Below are positions 55,251 through 64,000 of a DNA stretch of 64,000 nucleotides, one piece after another. Position 1 is the first letter of the stretch. Each line of letters begins with the position of its first letter. The DNA lies in the NCBI GenBank assembly GCA_946894095.1, contig OX335653.1, positions 7,507,001 through 7,571,000 on the forward strand. Direction: 5' to 3'. Position numbers and translations under genes: made by a program. The stretch comes from Incurvaria masculella (Eukaryota; Arthropoda; Insecta; Lepidoptera; Incurvariidae). The notes below the pieces were generated by a model that ran no database searches, was not told the origin of the DNA, and saw only the letters and a list, made by a program, of their open reading frames with translations.

Positions 55251-56405
55251 TCTCGCATCATAAACAAGTCTCCGCGCCCACGAGCTACGATTTTAATATA
55301 TTATAAACATTAAATAATTTTAACATTAAAATCTGTGGTACAAATATGGTAGAACATATAAAGTGCTCGTACTTTTCATCAATATATTTAGTGCTGGCCT
55401 AATTGTCCAAGAAAATGGTAATATTATAAAATAAGTCCGAGTAGATAATACGAGAACAATTAAAATAAACAGTATAAATAATAGGGATAAAAGAACATTA
55501 TTATTATTTTGAGTGCTCATAATACTATTTTGAATACTCAAAATAAGATTTCTTCTTCATCTGATTATTATTTGTACACAATTTTGTAAAATCGATATTC
55601 TGTCCCCAAATAAATCGGTTAAATTTACTGCCCGACGCAACGATTTTAATCTCTAGGGAGAAAAACTTTGCCAATGCTTGTGTCTGAGGAGACAACTTTT
55701 GACGAGTGTGATAGCCATCAGACAATCAAAGTTATGACCATAGTATTATCACTGCGAAATAAATGTTGACATTTCTATTAGAGGGACTGCTCAAATTATA
55801 TCTATATTCAGATATCAAGGAAGTTGGCACAAGTCTGTACGTATTACATATATTGGGGTTTTCATATATTTTTTATTATTTTTATTACGGTCAAAGTATT
55901 TTTTTCTACATCTTGAAACAATACTTTTTAATTTAAATGGATATATAATATACAGGAATGATCCAGTCTGAGTGTCTATCTACATATACTCGGATGATAG
56001 ACATTTTCAACTTTATACTCCATATGACGCAAACCTCCAACATTTTGGGTTTATTTTTATCTTATCTCCGCGTCGGTTAAGAATAAATACCGGTAAAAAA
56101 TCTAAATATCAAAGCTTAGACTATTATCTGTTGTATGACCGTTAAATGGTTTTAATAAGTTGCTTTTATTATTTAAAGACAAAACATGTTTGTAAATACG
56201 TATGTACAAGTTTTTGCTAGGTTTTCAACCCGGCGCTGATGATTTTTCTTTTTCGCGGTACAAGATCACATAATTATTTAGTGAATAACCGTGAAACATA
56301 TATAAATTAACTTTAGAAAGTAGACTTTACAGGTCGAAAACCTAAATTTCGCTTTGTCAAACTCAATACTTCCGGAGATCGCCATTATCGTTTGTTTCCG
56401 GAACA
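55251..56405. other. AT-rich noncoding DNA
   Basis: I see nothing that I can name here. Confidence 0.4.
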
Positions 56406-56824
56406 CGTTTCGTAGCTTAGTGGCGCGGGGACTAGACTAGCATACCAGAGGTTTGGGTTCAAATCCTTGCCCCGTTCATGCACCACTTTCTTTCTCATTC
56501 TGAGTTAGATTCTGAGTTATATAAGTGCATTTCGTAACGAATACAAGCTGCTCCATGGTTCGGAATCCATGTAAAACTTTCGGTTTCCCTACTAGGTGGA
56601 AGGGTTTAAGCCCGCCCGGGTTGGTATTATCGCATTGGATGAAGAGATGGTCGAAGCGGCAATGAAAAATTGTCCGTGTTTTCTATCCAGTTCAATGTAG
56701 CCGTGCTCATAAAGAGAAGGTTCTGCCATGGTATATAATTCCTTCGGGAATGTGGTGTATTGGGCTAATATCATAACGATAGTTGTGTGGTACTAGCCAT
56801 ATATGTCAGGTTGCATAAAAAAAA
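56406..56824 (+). repeat. SINE-1 full-length copy, tRNA-headed
   Basis: Box A (TAGCTTAGTGGC, 56413-56424) and box B (GGGTTCAAATCC, 56455-56466) are close to the polymerase III consensus. The anticodon-arm remnant CTAGCAT again gives AGC (tRNA-Ala type). Body and 3' block match the copy at 50126, and the A tail is at 56815-56824. GTTCTGCCATGGTATATAATT is a variant of the usual GTCCTGGCATGGCACC. It is the best-preserved head in the window. Confidence 0.85.
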
Positions 56825-57403
56825 TTTGGAGCCTTAAACTGACTCTGAAATTTTATTTATCAGCAACCGTTAAAGCACTACCAAATTTGTTGGAAAAAAA
56901 ATAGTTTCTCAAGGTATTAGGTGACTTTAACTAGGTAATAGGTATAGCTAAACATGGCTTAGGTAGCACCGATAGCATAGTCGGTGGCTGGCATCCAGGA
57001 AGCTATTTACGTAGAGGTATAGGCAACAGCTGTGCAGAGCTAAAATAAAAGTTGCAGGACGGGAGATTGCAGCGCGGGGGCGGGGGGGGGGGTGCAGTGA
57101 CGGCGGGGGCGGGTCATTGACCTCGCTCGTGTGCGCTGCCGAGGCGCGCGGCTTCTTTCTACTCCGGGAAAATACGTACATTTCACATCCTGTATCCCTG
57201 TATTTTGTTTTGGCGTCTTTGGACCGATGTAAAACTTAGCAACCAAAAATATTTAAACATATATTTTTCTAATTAACAAAATGAAATCATGAGAAAATAG
57301 ATCAATATTGTTAAAAAAAATTACACTGAATAGATGGAGTGAACGGAGCCCTAAGCGATGTTATTTAAATAGGTAGATATATTTACCAAGTCTATTTGAA
57401 TAA
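56825..57403. promoter_or_regulatory. Noncoding DNA with G-rich island 57058-57175
   Basis: GCGCGGGGGCGGGGGGGGGG then TGCAGTGACGGCGGGGGCGG form a G-quadruplex-capable tract with Sp/KLF-type boxes. TCATTGACCTCG contains a nuclear-receptor half site (AGGTCA inverted). There is no exon evidence. The rest is AT-rich. Confidence 0.3.
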
Positions 57404-57600
57404 CTCATAGCTCAGGGGCTCGACGAATCGCCTTGCATGCCACAGGCCATAGGTTCAAATCCCCACTCCTATTCGTTATTTTACCCCTTTCTTTCTCTTC
57501 CTGAGTTGGATCCATTGCACTGTACGAAAATATGGGCAAAACGGCACTTAAACATTCCTTCCTTGTCTAGTTACATAAAAAACAATGATATCTGTAATGT
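57404..57600 (+). repeat. tRNA-derived SINE (SINE-3), tRNA-Cys-like head
   Basis: CATAGCTCAGGGGCTC at 57408 is a box A of the type found in tRNA-Cys, and ATAGGTTCAAATCCCC at 57451 is a strong box B at the right distance. The body (TTTCTTTCTCTTCCTGAGTT, then ATTCCTTCCTTGTCTAGTTA) partly resembles SINE-1 (TTTCTTTCTC...GAGTT) but lacks its main body. It ends in an A-rich tail at about 57580. It is probably a related, shorter family. Confidence 0.6.
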
Positions 57601-58118
57601 GATTTAAAACTCTGTACCAGAAAACAAAAACAAATTTGATATCGATATACCCATTACAAGGTGAGTGGTGACAACGCACTTAGCTATAGGCATTCATATC
57701 TACATACTTAGAGTGTTGTGAGTCACAAATTATGAATTAAGAAACTTTCCTTTGTTTGGTCAAGCACTGAATAAAGGCGCATTACTTTCAATCAACGTGC
57801 TATTAAAACGCCAAAGTAACATTAATGATTATCTATGAATTCAAAACGTTTCAATATTTTTAGTTGGTTTAATGACGTGGAAAGACCGGGAGTTACGACA
57901 GCGGTCCTTGTAACAAAAACGAATCCTTTATTTTCTTTAGAAATATGGATATATTGCTCCACTCCTACACGAAAAAATTGTTTATGATCGTAGGAAATTT
58001 ATTTCTGAAAGTTACACTGTGGTCTGAGACCATAGTTAAGCTTTTTTAGCAGATCGGCCGAATCTTAGGAGACGGGTTAAATGGAAATGTATTGACTCCG
58101 GCCACTTGCAACCATCTC
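57601..58118. other. AT-rich noncoding DNA
   Basis: I see nothing that I can name here. Confidence 0.4.
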
Positions 58119-58668
58119 TTAAGGTGGCCCAACCCGCTCATCTCCCCATACAAAAGGGGAAAGAAGATCACGCCTGTATTTCTTGTCAGAGATCCAAAAT
58201 TTTACTCAAAATTGCTTAATTTGATTGAACTAGATGTCTGATGACCGTTGGCATTGTAAAATTGTGTTTAGTTTCCAAGTTATAACGTCCGAAAGTTCGG
58301 ATTTTTCGCGCGTTTTATACAATAACTTTGGAGGTGGATTACGCAATGATAAAGTTAGAACATCTTAAAAAAATTAGTCATCAGACATAGCTTATTTAAT
58401 CAAGATTTAGAATCTATTTGGTTTTTGTTAGATTTTTAACTACAGCGGTCGTGGTTTACTTTTAGCTATAAGTCGTTTTGAAATTAAAATTTTCTTAAAT
58501 CTTACCAAATCATACACTATGCACATTGTCTTTTTTGTGGACAGGTTGCATCTTCCTCATCACGGAGCCTGTCTTATTCTTAGAAACAGAGAAGGTCCCA
58601 GAGCGCAACAGCACGGTTTTGTACCGTGCCTGCAAATGAGTTGAGTCCGCCGGGTTGGGCCACCTTAA
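58119..58668 (+). mobile_element. TTAA-flanked MITE (MITE-B), copy 2
   Basis: The left end TTAAGGTGGCCCAACCCG and right end CGGGTTGGGCCACCTTAA are exact 18-bp inverted repeats including the TTAA target sites (58119-58122 and 58665-58668). The 550-bp body matches copy 1 (53562-54085) in reverse complement, with internal differences such as a short insert near 58275-58295 (CGTCCGAAAGTTCGG). It is noncoding. The terminal repeats are better preserved than in copy 1. Confidence 0.8.
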
Positions 58669-58984
58669 ATAAACTGAAACTAACCATTAAATATAGCCGG
58701 TATCGGCACCTCAGGTTTCTCATACTAATTTAAAAATCCTTATATTGAGATATTTGTTGACCGCAGGTTCAGGCTATTACTGTATAGGTATTCGAGAGAA
58801 CTTTGCATCGGGCTAAGTCCATCGCCGTGAATGCGTAGAGTGGGGAATTGCGGCTATGTATGTAAAAGAAGGTATACCTACACACATACCTACTGCCTGC
58901 ATGGCTACTAGGTATATGGGATACAAGTTTCGCGCATACAACGATGTGCATAATAATGTTGTTTTAGGTTTATATTATTTTTAC
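58669..58984. other. Noncoding spacer
   Basis: I see nothing that I can name here. Confidence 0.4.
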
Positions 58985-59200
58985 ACGCGCGGGCGCAGGC
59001 GGAGGTGGCGGAGCGGTCGGCGGTCGGCGGTCGGCGCATGCGCGGAGGTCGAGCGGGCGCGAGCGCTTATAATTTCGCGTCGTGCACGCGGCGCCGACGT
59101 CCGCGCAGGCGCGCTATTATTAAACAAAATGGCGGCTTCGCATTTCTCAGAGCTCGGACCCGGCGAGCCAATTAAAACTTAAAAAACGGGACGAGCCACT
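58985..59200. promoter_or_regulatory. CpG-rich promoter-like island
   Basis: GGCGCATGCGCGG at 59033 is the palindromic NRF1/ewg site (GCGCATGCGC). A tandem CGGTCGGCGGTCGGCGG precedes it. AACAAAATGGCGGCTTCG at 59121 is a Pho/YY1-type word in start-codon context. The ATG there opens a 17-codon frame (MAASHFSELGPG...) that ends in a stop with no splice donor, so I do not call it coding. A promoter or 5' exon is plausible; direction cannot be fixed. Confidence 0.4.
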
Positions 59201-60896
59201 ACGACGGATATCAAATCGCGCGCAAAAAAAATAAGGGCTTGTGAAAATGACGTTTCTTTCGCCCGCGCATTGGTGGTCGCGCTAGCCTCATATAAGCGCT
59301 ATTTTAATGCAGTGAAGTGTATGGATATATGTATGAGTTGATAAAACAATATGTTCAATTAATTGAGTTGAAAAACTACGAACTGTTCCAGTGTGCATTG
59401 ACGCCAAAAGCAATCTCGGAATATCGTAAGGTATGTATTCAGTTTTCGTTATTGAATACAACGATATATACTATATTAACCCGTGAACCAAGAAGCGTTA
59501 GTTGAATATAGCCTTATTATCCAAACATACTCATAACAAACAATCGTTGGAGATCGGATTCGTAATTTTGCGCAGTCTAAAATCTAAATATAACAGTGAA
59601 AGTAAAATTAAGTATACTTACCGCATAAGATTAAAAAACTGGTTCAAATGTAGACATAACATTATTTATGGGTCGGATTATTTATATATATTATAAGAAT
59701 CCAATGACTCTAAAGACTTAACAATTTTTTCCGGCGTAGTTTTTTGCAGGGTTTGCAGTGTCAAACTTAAAATTAACAGTTCAAAATGTATACATTCCTA
59801 ACTGCAACGATGGTAGTCCGACAGCTTTGACGTTTACATAATGATAGTATTCCTATACTTTTATAGTTTAAGTGCCTACAAATCAAGTTGTTGTCTTAAT
59901 GTTTTTTTTGTAAATACATATTCATTTCATATATTTCCAACTTGTCTAATATTTTTTTATACATAAACCTCTTCATTATAGTTTGGCCATCCTGCAACAT
60001 ATGGAGTTTTGAGACTCGTGGCTCTACTTTCGATGAAGCTTTACGTATTAACCCAATTTTAGAGTTGGCTAAAGAGTTGGTCCAGTCGTCTGTCCGTCCA
60101 TCTGTTCATAAGTCTAATCTAGCATGAAAAATAAGAACGACCGCTTATCTTGTTGATTTTGTATTGAACGCCTCCTTTTCTCACTCCCGAAGGAATCTAT
60201 GAGGCGTCGAAAATTTAGAAATTTTACGGTTTTTCGTGCCTATAGTTGAAAATTATAGATACGATATAAAAACATAATATTGAATACCATAGCGTAGTCG
60301 AGTTGTACTGACTTCTAAGTACTTTATTTTAAGTAATTAAGTACTGTTAGTTAACTAGATCTATTCCATAATTTAAAGAAGCATTCCTAATATATTTGAA
60401 GGTAGATACAAGCGAGCAATAAGAAGAACCCCTTTTCTTCTCGAAACAGTAAATTTGTTATTATGCTGAACGACTAAAAAAAACGATTACAATGTGTCGT
60501 GTGAATATTCGGCCGGTCGGTATGTAGCAATATTTTATTACTTCAAGCTTCACGACTTCAATATCTAGTGATAATGGAATGAAACAGGCGAAGGGTGATA
60601 AACTAGTCTTGACCATGGCTTTTGTCGTTTGTACGTGCGCAGCGTAGAGGTTGCTACGAAATTCCGTAGCACACGTTATTCAATTTCATTTTGAATTTCT
60701 TAGTCTATGAGTGATCGGTCACTAATAAACTAACTTTTAATTGAAATCTTCTCAAAGCCTATTTTTCTGATAATATCTTCACCAAGTAGAACAAAGATGC
60801 GTTGCGGACAGTGACTGCAAAGATTGAACAATCAAACATATTGCCGTCATCACCAAAATCGTATTTGACGCTAGAGCCAATCCTAGGTTGACTTAA
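59201..60896. other. Noncoding DNA
   Basis: Bases 59201-59300 continue balanced from the island (GCCCGCGCATTGGTGGTCGC). From there on it is AT-rich, with a balanced patch around 60580-60700. Short frames (60-64 codons) are unsupported. Confidence 0.35.
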
Positions 60897-61353
60897 GTAA
60901 ATATACTTTTTCGTACTAAGCAGGATCGTCGCTTATTTCAAGGAATATGACACGTAAGTATGTATAATCGACCGTGAAGCAAGGACACATTAATTGAAGA
61001 AAGAGCCCAGTAAAATGTAGTTACATTACGAATATACTGCAAGGCTGGACCCGAACCAGCAAAACATACCATTCGCGGATATTGCGTCTACCAATTCCGC
61101 CACCGGCTGTAAACCCATAATTTGGAATTCTTTTTCTCCTACTAACACAGTGTTTAAGATTATACCTCCATACATTTATTTAACGCTTCATCTGCATCTT
61201 CATCGCTTTATCAGTATATTAGTAAAGTAGTTATTTTTACTGGGCTCTTTCTTCAATTAATGTGTCCTTGCTACATGGTCGATTATGCATACATATATGT
61301 CATATTCCTTGGAATAAGCGACGTACCTGCTTAGTACGAAAAAGTATATTTAC
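60897..61353. mobile_element. Fold-back element FB1 with tRNA-like core, copy 1
   Basis: The left arm 60897-61014 begins GTAAATATACTTTTTCGTAC. The right arm 61239-61353 ends GTACGAAAAAGTATATTTAC. They are inverted repeats of about 116 bp, roughly 90 percent identical by eye throughout (for example GCAAGGACACATTAATTGAA at 60979 in the left arm and its reverse complement in the right arm). The 224-bp loop carries a tRNA-like sequence on the minus strand (61037-61109). There is no coding capacity. The same architecture recurs at 15006-15290. Confidence 0.75.
61037..61109 (-). tRNA. tRNA-like cloverleaf inside fold-back element
   Basis: The 73-nt minus-strand sequence folds as a complete cloverleaf. 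The acceptor stem CAGCCGG/CTTGCAG has 5 of 7 pairs and the D stem is GCG/CGC with loop GAATTGGTAGA. The anticodon stem ATATC/GGTAT has 5 of 5 with one G-T. Variable region GTTTT, T stem GCTGG/CCAGC (5 of 5), loop TTCGGGT. The anticodon loop CGCGAAT gives CGA (Ser), but position 33 is G instead of T and position 58 is G instead of A, so decoding function is doubtful. GGCGGAATTGGTAGACGC is strikingly like the D arm of bacterial or organellar tRNA-Leu, yet the variable arm is short. More likely a mobile tRNA-derived promoter than a working tRNA. Confidence 0.5.
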
Positions 61354-61510
61354 GGACAATTTACATTACCGCTTCGAACATGGTTAATTCAATACGATGG
61401 TACAATCCGGAAAGGATCATCCCTACCATCTATTTAGCAAACGATGAACTCCGAACGCTGAATTTCTTAGTCGGCTCTCATATGCACGGGTGGATATGAA
61501 GTAGGACTTA
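61354..61510 (-). repeat. SINE-1 fragment
   Basis: GGACAATTTACATTACCGCT, TCGAACATGGTTAATTCAAT, ACGATGGTACAATCCGG and CCCTACCATCTATTTAGC follow the reverse-complement body. It abuts FB1 exactly where the SINE text starts (GGACAATT), so FB1 inserted into this SINE or recombination joined them. Confidence 0.55.
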
Positions 61511-61639
61511 GGAAGTAGGATACAACTTATTCAAAGTTTACATAATTTAATGAAGCCCTTAATTAAGTTAAATAATAATTAACAAAAATCATAACGAGTA
61601 CAACTTTTGATTGTCAAAAACAGAGTATTTGATCTCAGG

Positions 61640-62290
61640 ATTCCCATCGGTTGACTGAAGTCGATCTCGTGTTTGCCAATGTCTATAGAAGAAGTGACCA
61701 ATCCGTTTCCCTATTATCTTGCTATTTCCATCATTTGCGTTGTAGTTATATAAAATGTCTCTTTTCTGGATTTTCAGAGCATTTTATTGTTCATTTTCAC
61801 TCAAACGCCTGCTTCAGCTCATTGAAATGCTTTGACGACACGCGTAACGGTGGTAACCATAAAACCTACATGCCTCTTAAGCTCTCGGTCTATTTCTACA
61901 CATTTGGCTCTAAACCTACCTACAGGGCTCCCACCGACCATAAATAAGACGATGGCATTTCGAGAACTCCAACGGAGCCTTGGATGGCGTTTTACGTGCA
62001 TTGGCAAATACTATAGCACAATGCGACAGGCACGACGCGAGGCGGTCCCCGCGAACGGACGCGAAAAGCGATAACTCAAACGCGTAACAATGTGGCATGA
62101 AACCTATGAAGATGAAAACAAGGTCGGTTTTATTGTCGACACTCAAGGAGACATAGGTTGGCGGAAAATTGGCGATGACGGAACGATAGGTCTGCGACGT
62201 TGCTGTTCGCGATTTGAAAACAGATTTATGATCGCCGGCACGATAAGGCGGCTGCGATAAAAATTCTACTAACAGCGCGCCTGACTCGCA
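61640..62290. promoter_or_regulatory. Candidate conserved regulatory domain
   Basis: About 650 bp of balanced, repeat-free sequence contains ACCGACCATAAATAAGACG (61935), TCGGTTTTATTGTCGACAC (62123), ATTTATGATCGCCGG (62224) and AAGGCGGCTGCGATAAAAAT. Frames on both strands (62-98 codons) overlap each other and show no domain. The texture fits an enhancer block. Confidence 0.3.
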
Positions 62291-63184
62291 GGAATACAGA
62301 AAAATATTTGTATTGTTAAATAATGTGAAAACAGATATGTTTTAATCTTTAAAATTTCTCAAAATCTGATACTTCACGAGTGACACAAGAAAATTAATGA
62401 AAAAAATATGATAAAACCTTAAAATTGGGCATATTGAAAGCTCAGTTCTTGCTTATTTTATAAGAAATCCTTAATATTAATGATCACAATTTATCATTAA
62501 TCATAAATTTTACTCGTGATTTACTTATACAAGACATAAAATATATTGTCTACCAACCTTTTTCAAAACGAATATCCAAACCTTCCTTTTAATAAAATGA
62601 AGTACTTAGTATGAAATTGGGTCAAATGAGCAGAGTGCAGCAAGTGTGATCAATATTTGGTGTGAACTTCTTCCGAGGGTTTGGCAGAACTTTTCTAGGT
62701 AGGTATATACCCACAGACGTGCTACCCGTGTCTCTACATACCTTATTATCTCACATTAAAATTGCACCCCTTTCCCGGTAGTTTGTGAGCAATAACAACG
62801 GTTAATTGACTAACATCGTTGATACAAGTAATAACTATTTATTTAGTGCGCTCTCTGCGAGCGGCAATTACTACAGATCAACTGACAATAATTGTCGCAG
62901 CAAATTGATATCATTTATAGAGTATATGGCACTCAAGTGGTTTCGGCCTTATAGTAACTTGCTCATGTTATATAATTCACCTAATTATATACATGTTCAG
63001 GATGTTTATCGGGAGGTTTGTTTCGATGAGGATAAGAATTCTGGCCATATTTATCATTATCATTCCTAAACGTGAGTGTGGTAAACCAAGAGATCATTAA
63101 GGGATCGGTAAAATCATAACCCCTAATGCCAATTGCAGATGTCGCCACATATGAAAAAGTAGTCCTCAATTCCTGTTGGCGTCA
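62291..63184. other. AT-rich noncoding DNA
   Basis: I see nothing that I can name before the LINE remnant. Confidence 0.4.
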
Positions 63185-63510
63185 TTGGACTCGATACAGC
63201 GCTCGGCGATCCGTCATGTTGGGGACCCACAATTCACCGTTGGCCTGGAGTTCTTGAGCCGCAGATGGTTTTATAGGGTCGCTCAGTCTGTTCTTCATGT
63301 ACTGCCATGATTCTTGCTCTGCGGAACTTGCGGAGCAACCGCGTGGCGCATAAAATCAGAGCACCTTTGTGGTTGACATCACATCATAGGCTTTTGCGAA
63401 CGAACCGTTTCTCGAACTCATTTCTCTGCCGCACCACCCGGAATGGAACTGTCTACCGGCGGGTCTCTTTCCTTAAACCTATAAACTGGGAGTCTTCAAA
63501 TGTAATTTGA
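63185..63510 (+). pseudogene. LINE ORF2 C-terminal remnant (jockey/CR1-group)
   Basis: The frame from 63185 reads LDSIQRSAIRHVGDP and LEFLSRR, then stops at 63310. A second frame from 63307 continues with LRTNRFSNSFLCRTTRNGTV and ends SSNVI. LD(S/R)IQRRAIR(I/H)V.DP is the conserved start of the region downstream of RT in jockey/CR1-type ORF2. R(F/S)..SFL.RT..(L/M)WN.LP...F is its C-terminal signature, here changed to RTTRNGTVYRRVSF. One frameshift and several deletions make it a pseudogene. A box A-like TAGCTCAGCGATAG (63523) follows. Confidence 0.75.
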
Positions 63511-64000
63511 ACAAGCTCGATAGCTCAGCGATAGTCTGTAAATCCGCAGGTATATTGGCCTCGCAATGCGTGGTTTTGCGAGGGATTTGGCTTTTGTGAG
63601 CACCTTTGGTCTCTCAGTATTACAGTCACCCATTTAGGTTTTTCATTAAAAAAGGGTGCAGCTTGATTCTGAACGGCCCCGTTTGAGTTTAGGGAGCAGC
63701 ACGCCCATACGTTATATCTTGCTGCATCGTCATACAGGTTTACGGCCGAAAAAGCCTGATCTGATTATACTCTACCACTATTAATTCTTTCTTGAGCATC
63801 CTGGGTATTGGAATCCTTTTCCACTCATTCTATCAGGTTTTATGCAGTTTGCCTACCGAGCTGATCTGACTGATATGGCTCTGAAGTTTTTGCGATTCTG
63901 GTGTGATTATTTTCCATTATATTAACCCAGGCGGTTTTGTATATACATTTATATATTTTATATATTTTGGAACGTGACCACACGACCAGCAAATGTTCCA
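63511..64000. other. Noncoding DNA to window end
   Basis: This may continue as the 3' region of the LINE remnant, but I cannot recognise a tail. ACATTTATATATTTTATATA near 63945 is AT-rich simple sequence. I see no gene. Confidence 0.35.

Noticed and set aside
59127..59180. ATGGCGGCTTCG start in the 59-kb island as a coding exon
   Set aside because: The frame stops after 17 codons with no splice donor; the ATG is part of a Pho/YY1-like word.
63523..63570. TAGCTCAGCGATAG as the start of a tRNA or SINE
   Set aside because: No box B follows at the right distance; left as a remark in the LINE remnant entry.
1..64000. Bacterial or viral origin of the window
   Set aside because: No dense coding, no operons, abundant SINE/LINE/MITE remnants and AT-rich noncoding sequence point to an insect nuclear genome.

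Overview
The window reads as nuclear DNA of an arthropod, most likely a moth or butterfly. This is inferred from AT-rich sequence with no long open frame, decayed jockey-type LINE peptides, RTE-like retroposons with (ATCC)n tails, abundant tRNA-derived SINEs and many small inverted-repeat elements. There is no sign of bacterial operons, ribosome binding sites or CRISPR. I could not identify any protein-coding gene with confidence. The open frames of 60-178 codons are mostly chance frames, many of them inside repeats or GC-rich islands.

Layout. 1-9 kb: SINE copies, two small MITEs, a broken LINE (endonuclease plus reverse transcriptase remnants, 3552-4300) and a 1.13-kb RTE-like composite (4602-5736). 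9-17 kb: GC-rich islands at 9.7 and 13.3 kb, CTCF-like motifs near 10.5 and 10.9 kb, an RTE-like element (13658-14511) and two fold-back elements. 17-33 kb: mostly unique AT-rich DNA with a pogo-like MITE, several SINEs, including one with a 5S rRNA-like head nested in another SINE at 25 kb, and stretches that look like conserved regulatory DNA. 33.1-35.4 kb: two head-to-tail copies of the RTE-like composite. 35-50 kb: largely unique DNA with regulatory-looking blocks and an unusual nested palindrome at 44.2-44.4 kb. 50-64 kb: full-length SINEs, a pair of TTAA-flanked MITEs in opposite orientation, two CpG-rich promoter-like islands (52.1-52.5 and 59.0-59.2 kb), a fold-back element carrying a complete tRNA-like cloverleaf (60897-61353), and a LINE ORF2 C-terminal remnant at the right end.

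Interpretation. The best reading is a gene desert, large intron or regulatory landscape of a gene lying outside or starting inside the window. The strongest candidate for a real gene start is the 52.06-52.56 kb island on the + strand, which has two possible first coding exons: a short one ending at a consensus splice donor, and one encoding a signal-peptide-like leader. The most interesting observations are the cloverleaf-bearing fold-back family, the SINE family with two different RNA polymerase III heads (tRNA and 5S), the tandem RTE-like composites with a captured SINE, a 38-bp hairpin insertion flanked by an 8-bp duplication, and the nested inverted duplication at 44 kb.

All repeat calls come from comparing copies within this window by eye and from recalled family features. 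No database search or alignment program was used, so boundaries are approximate unless an exact terminal repeat is described.
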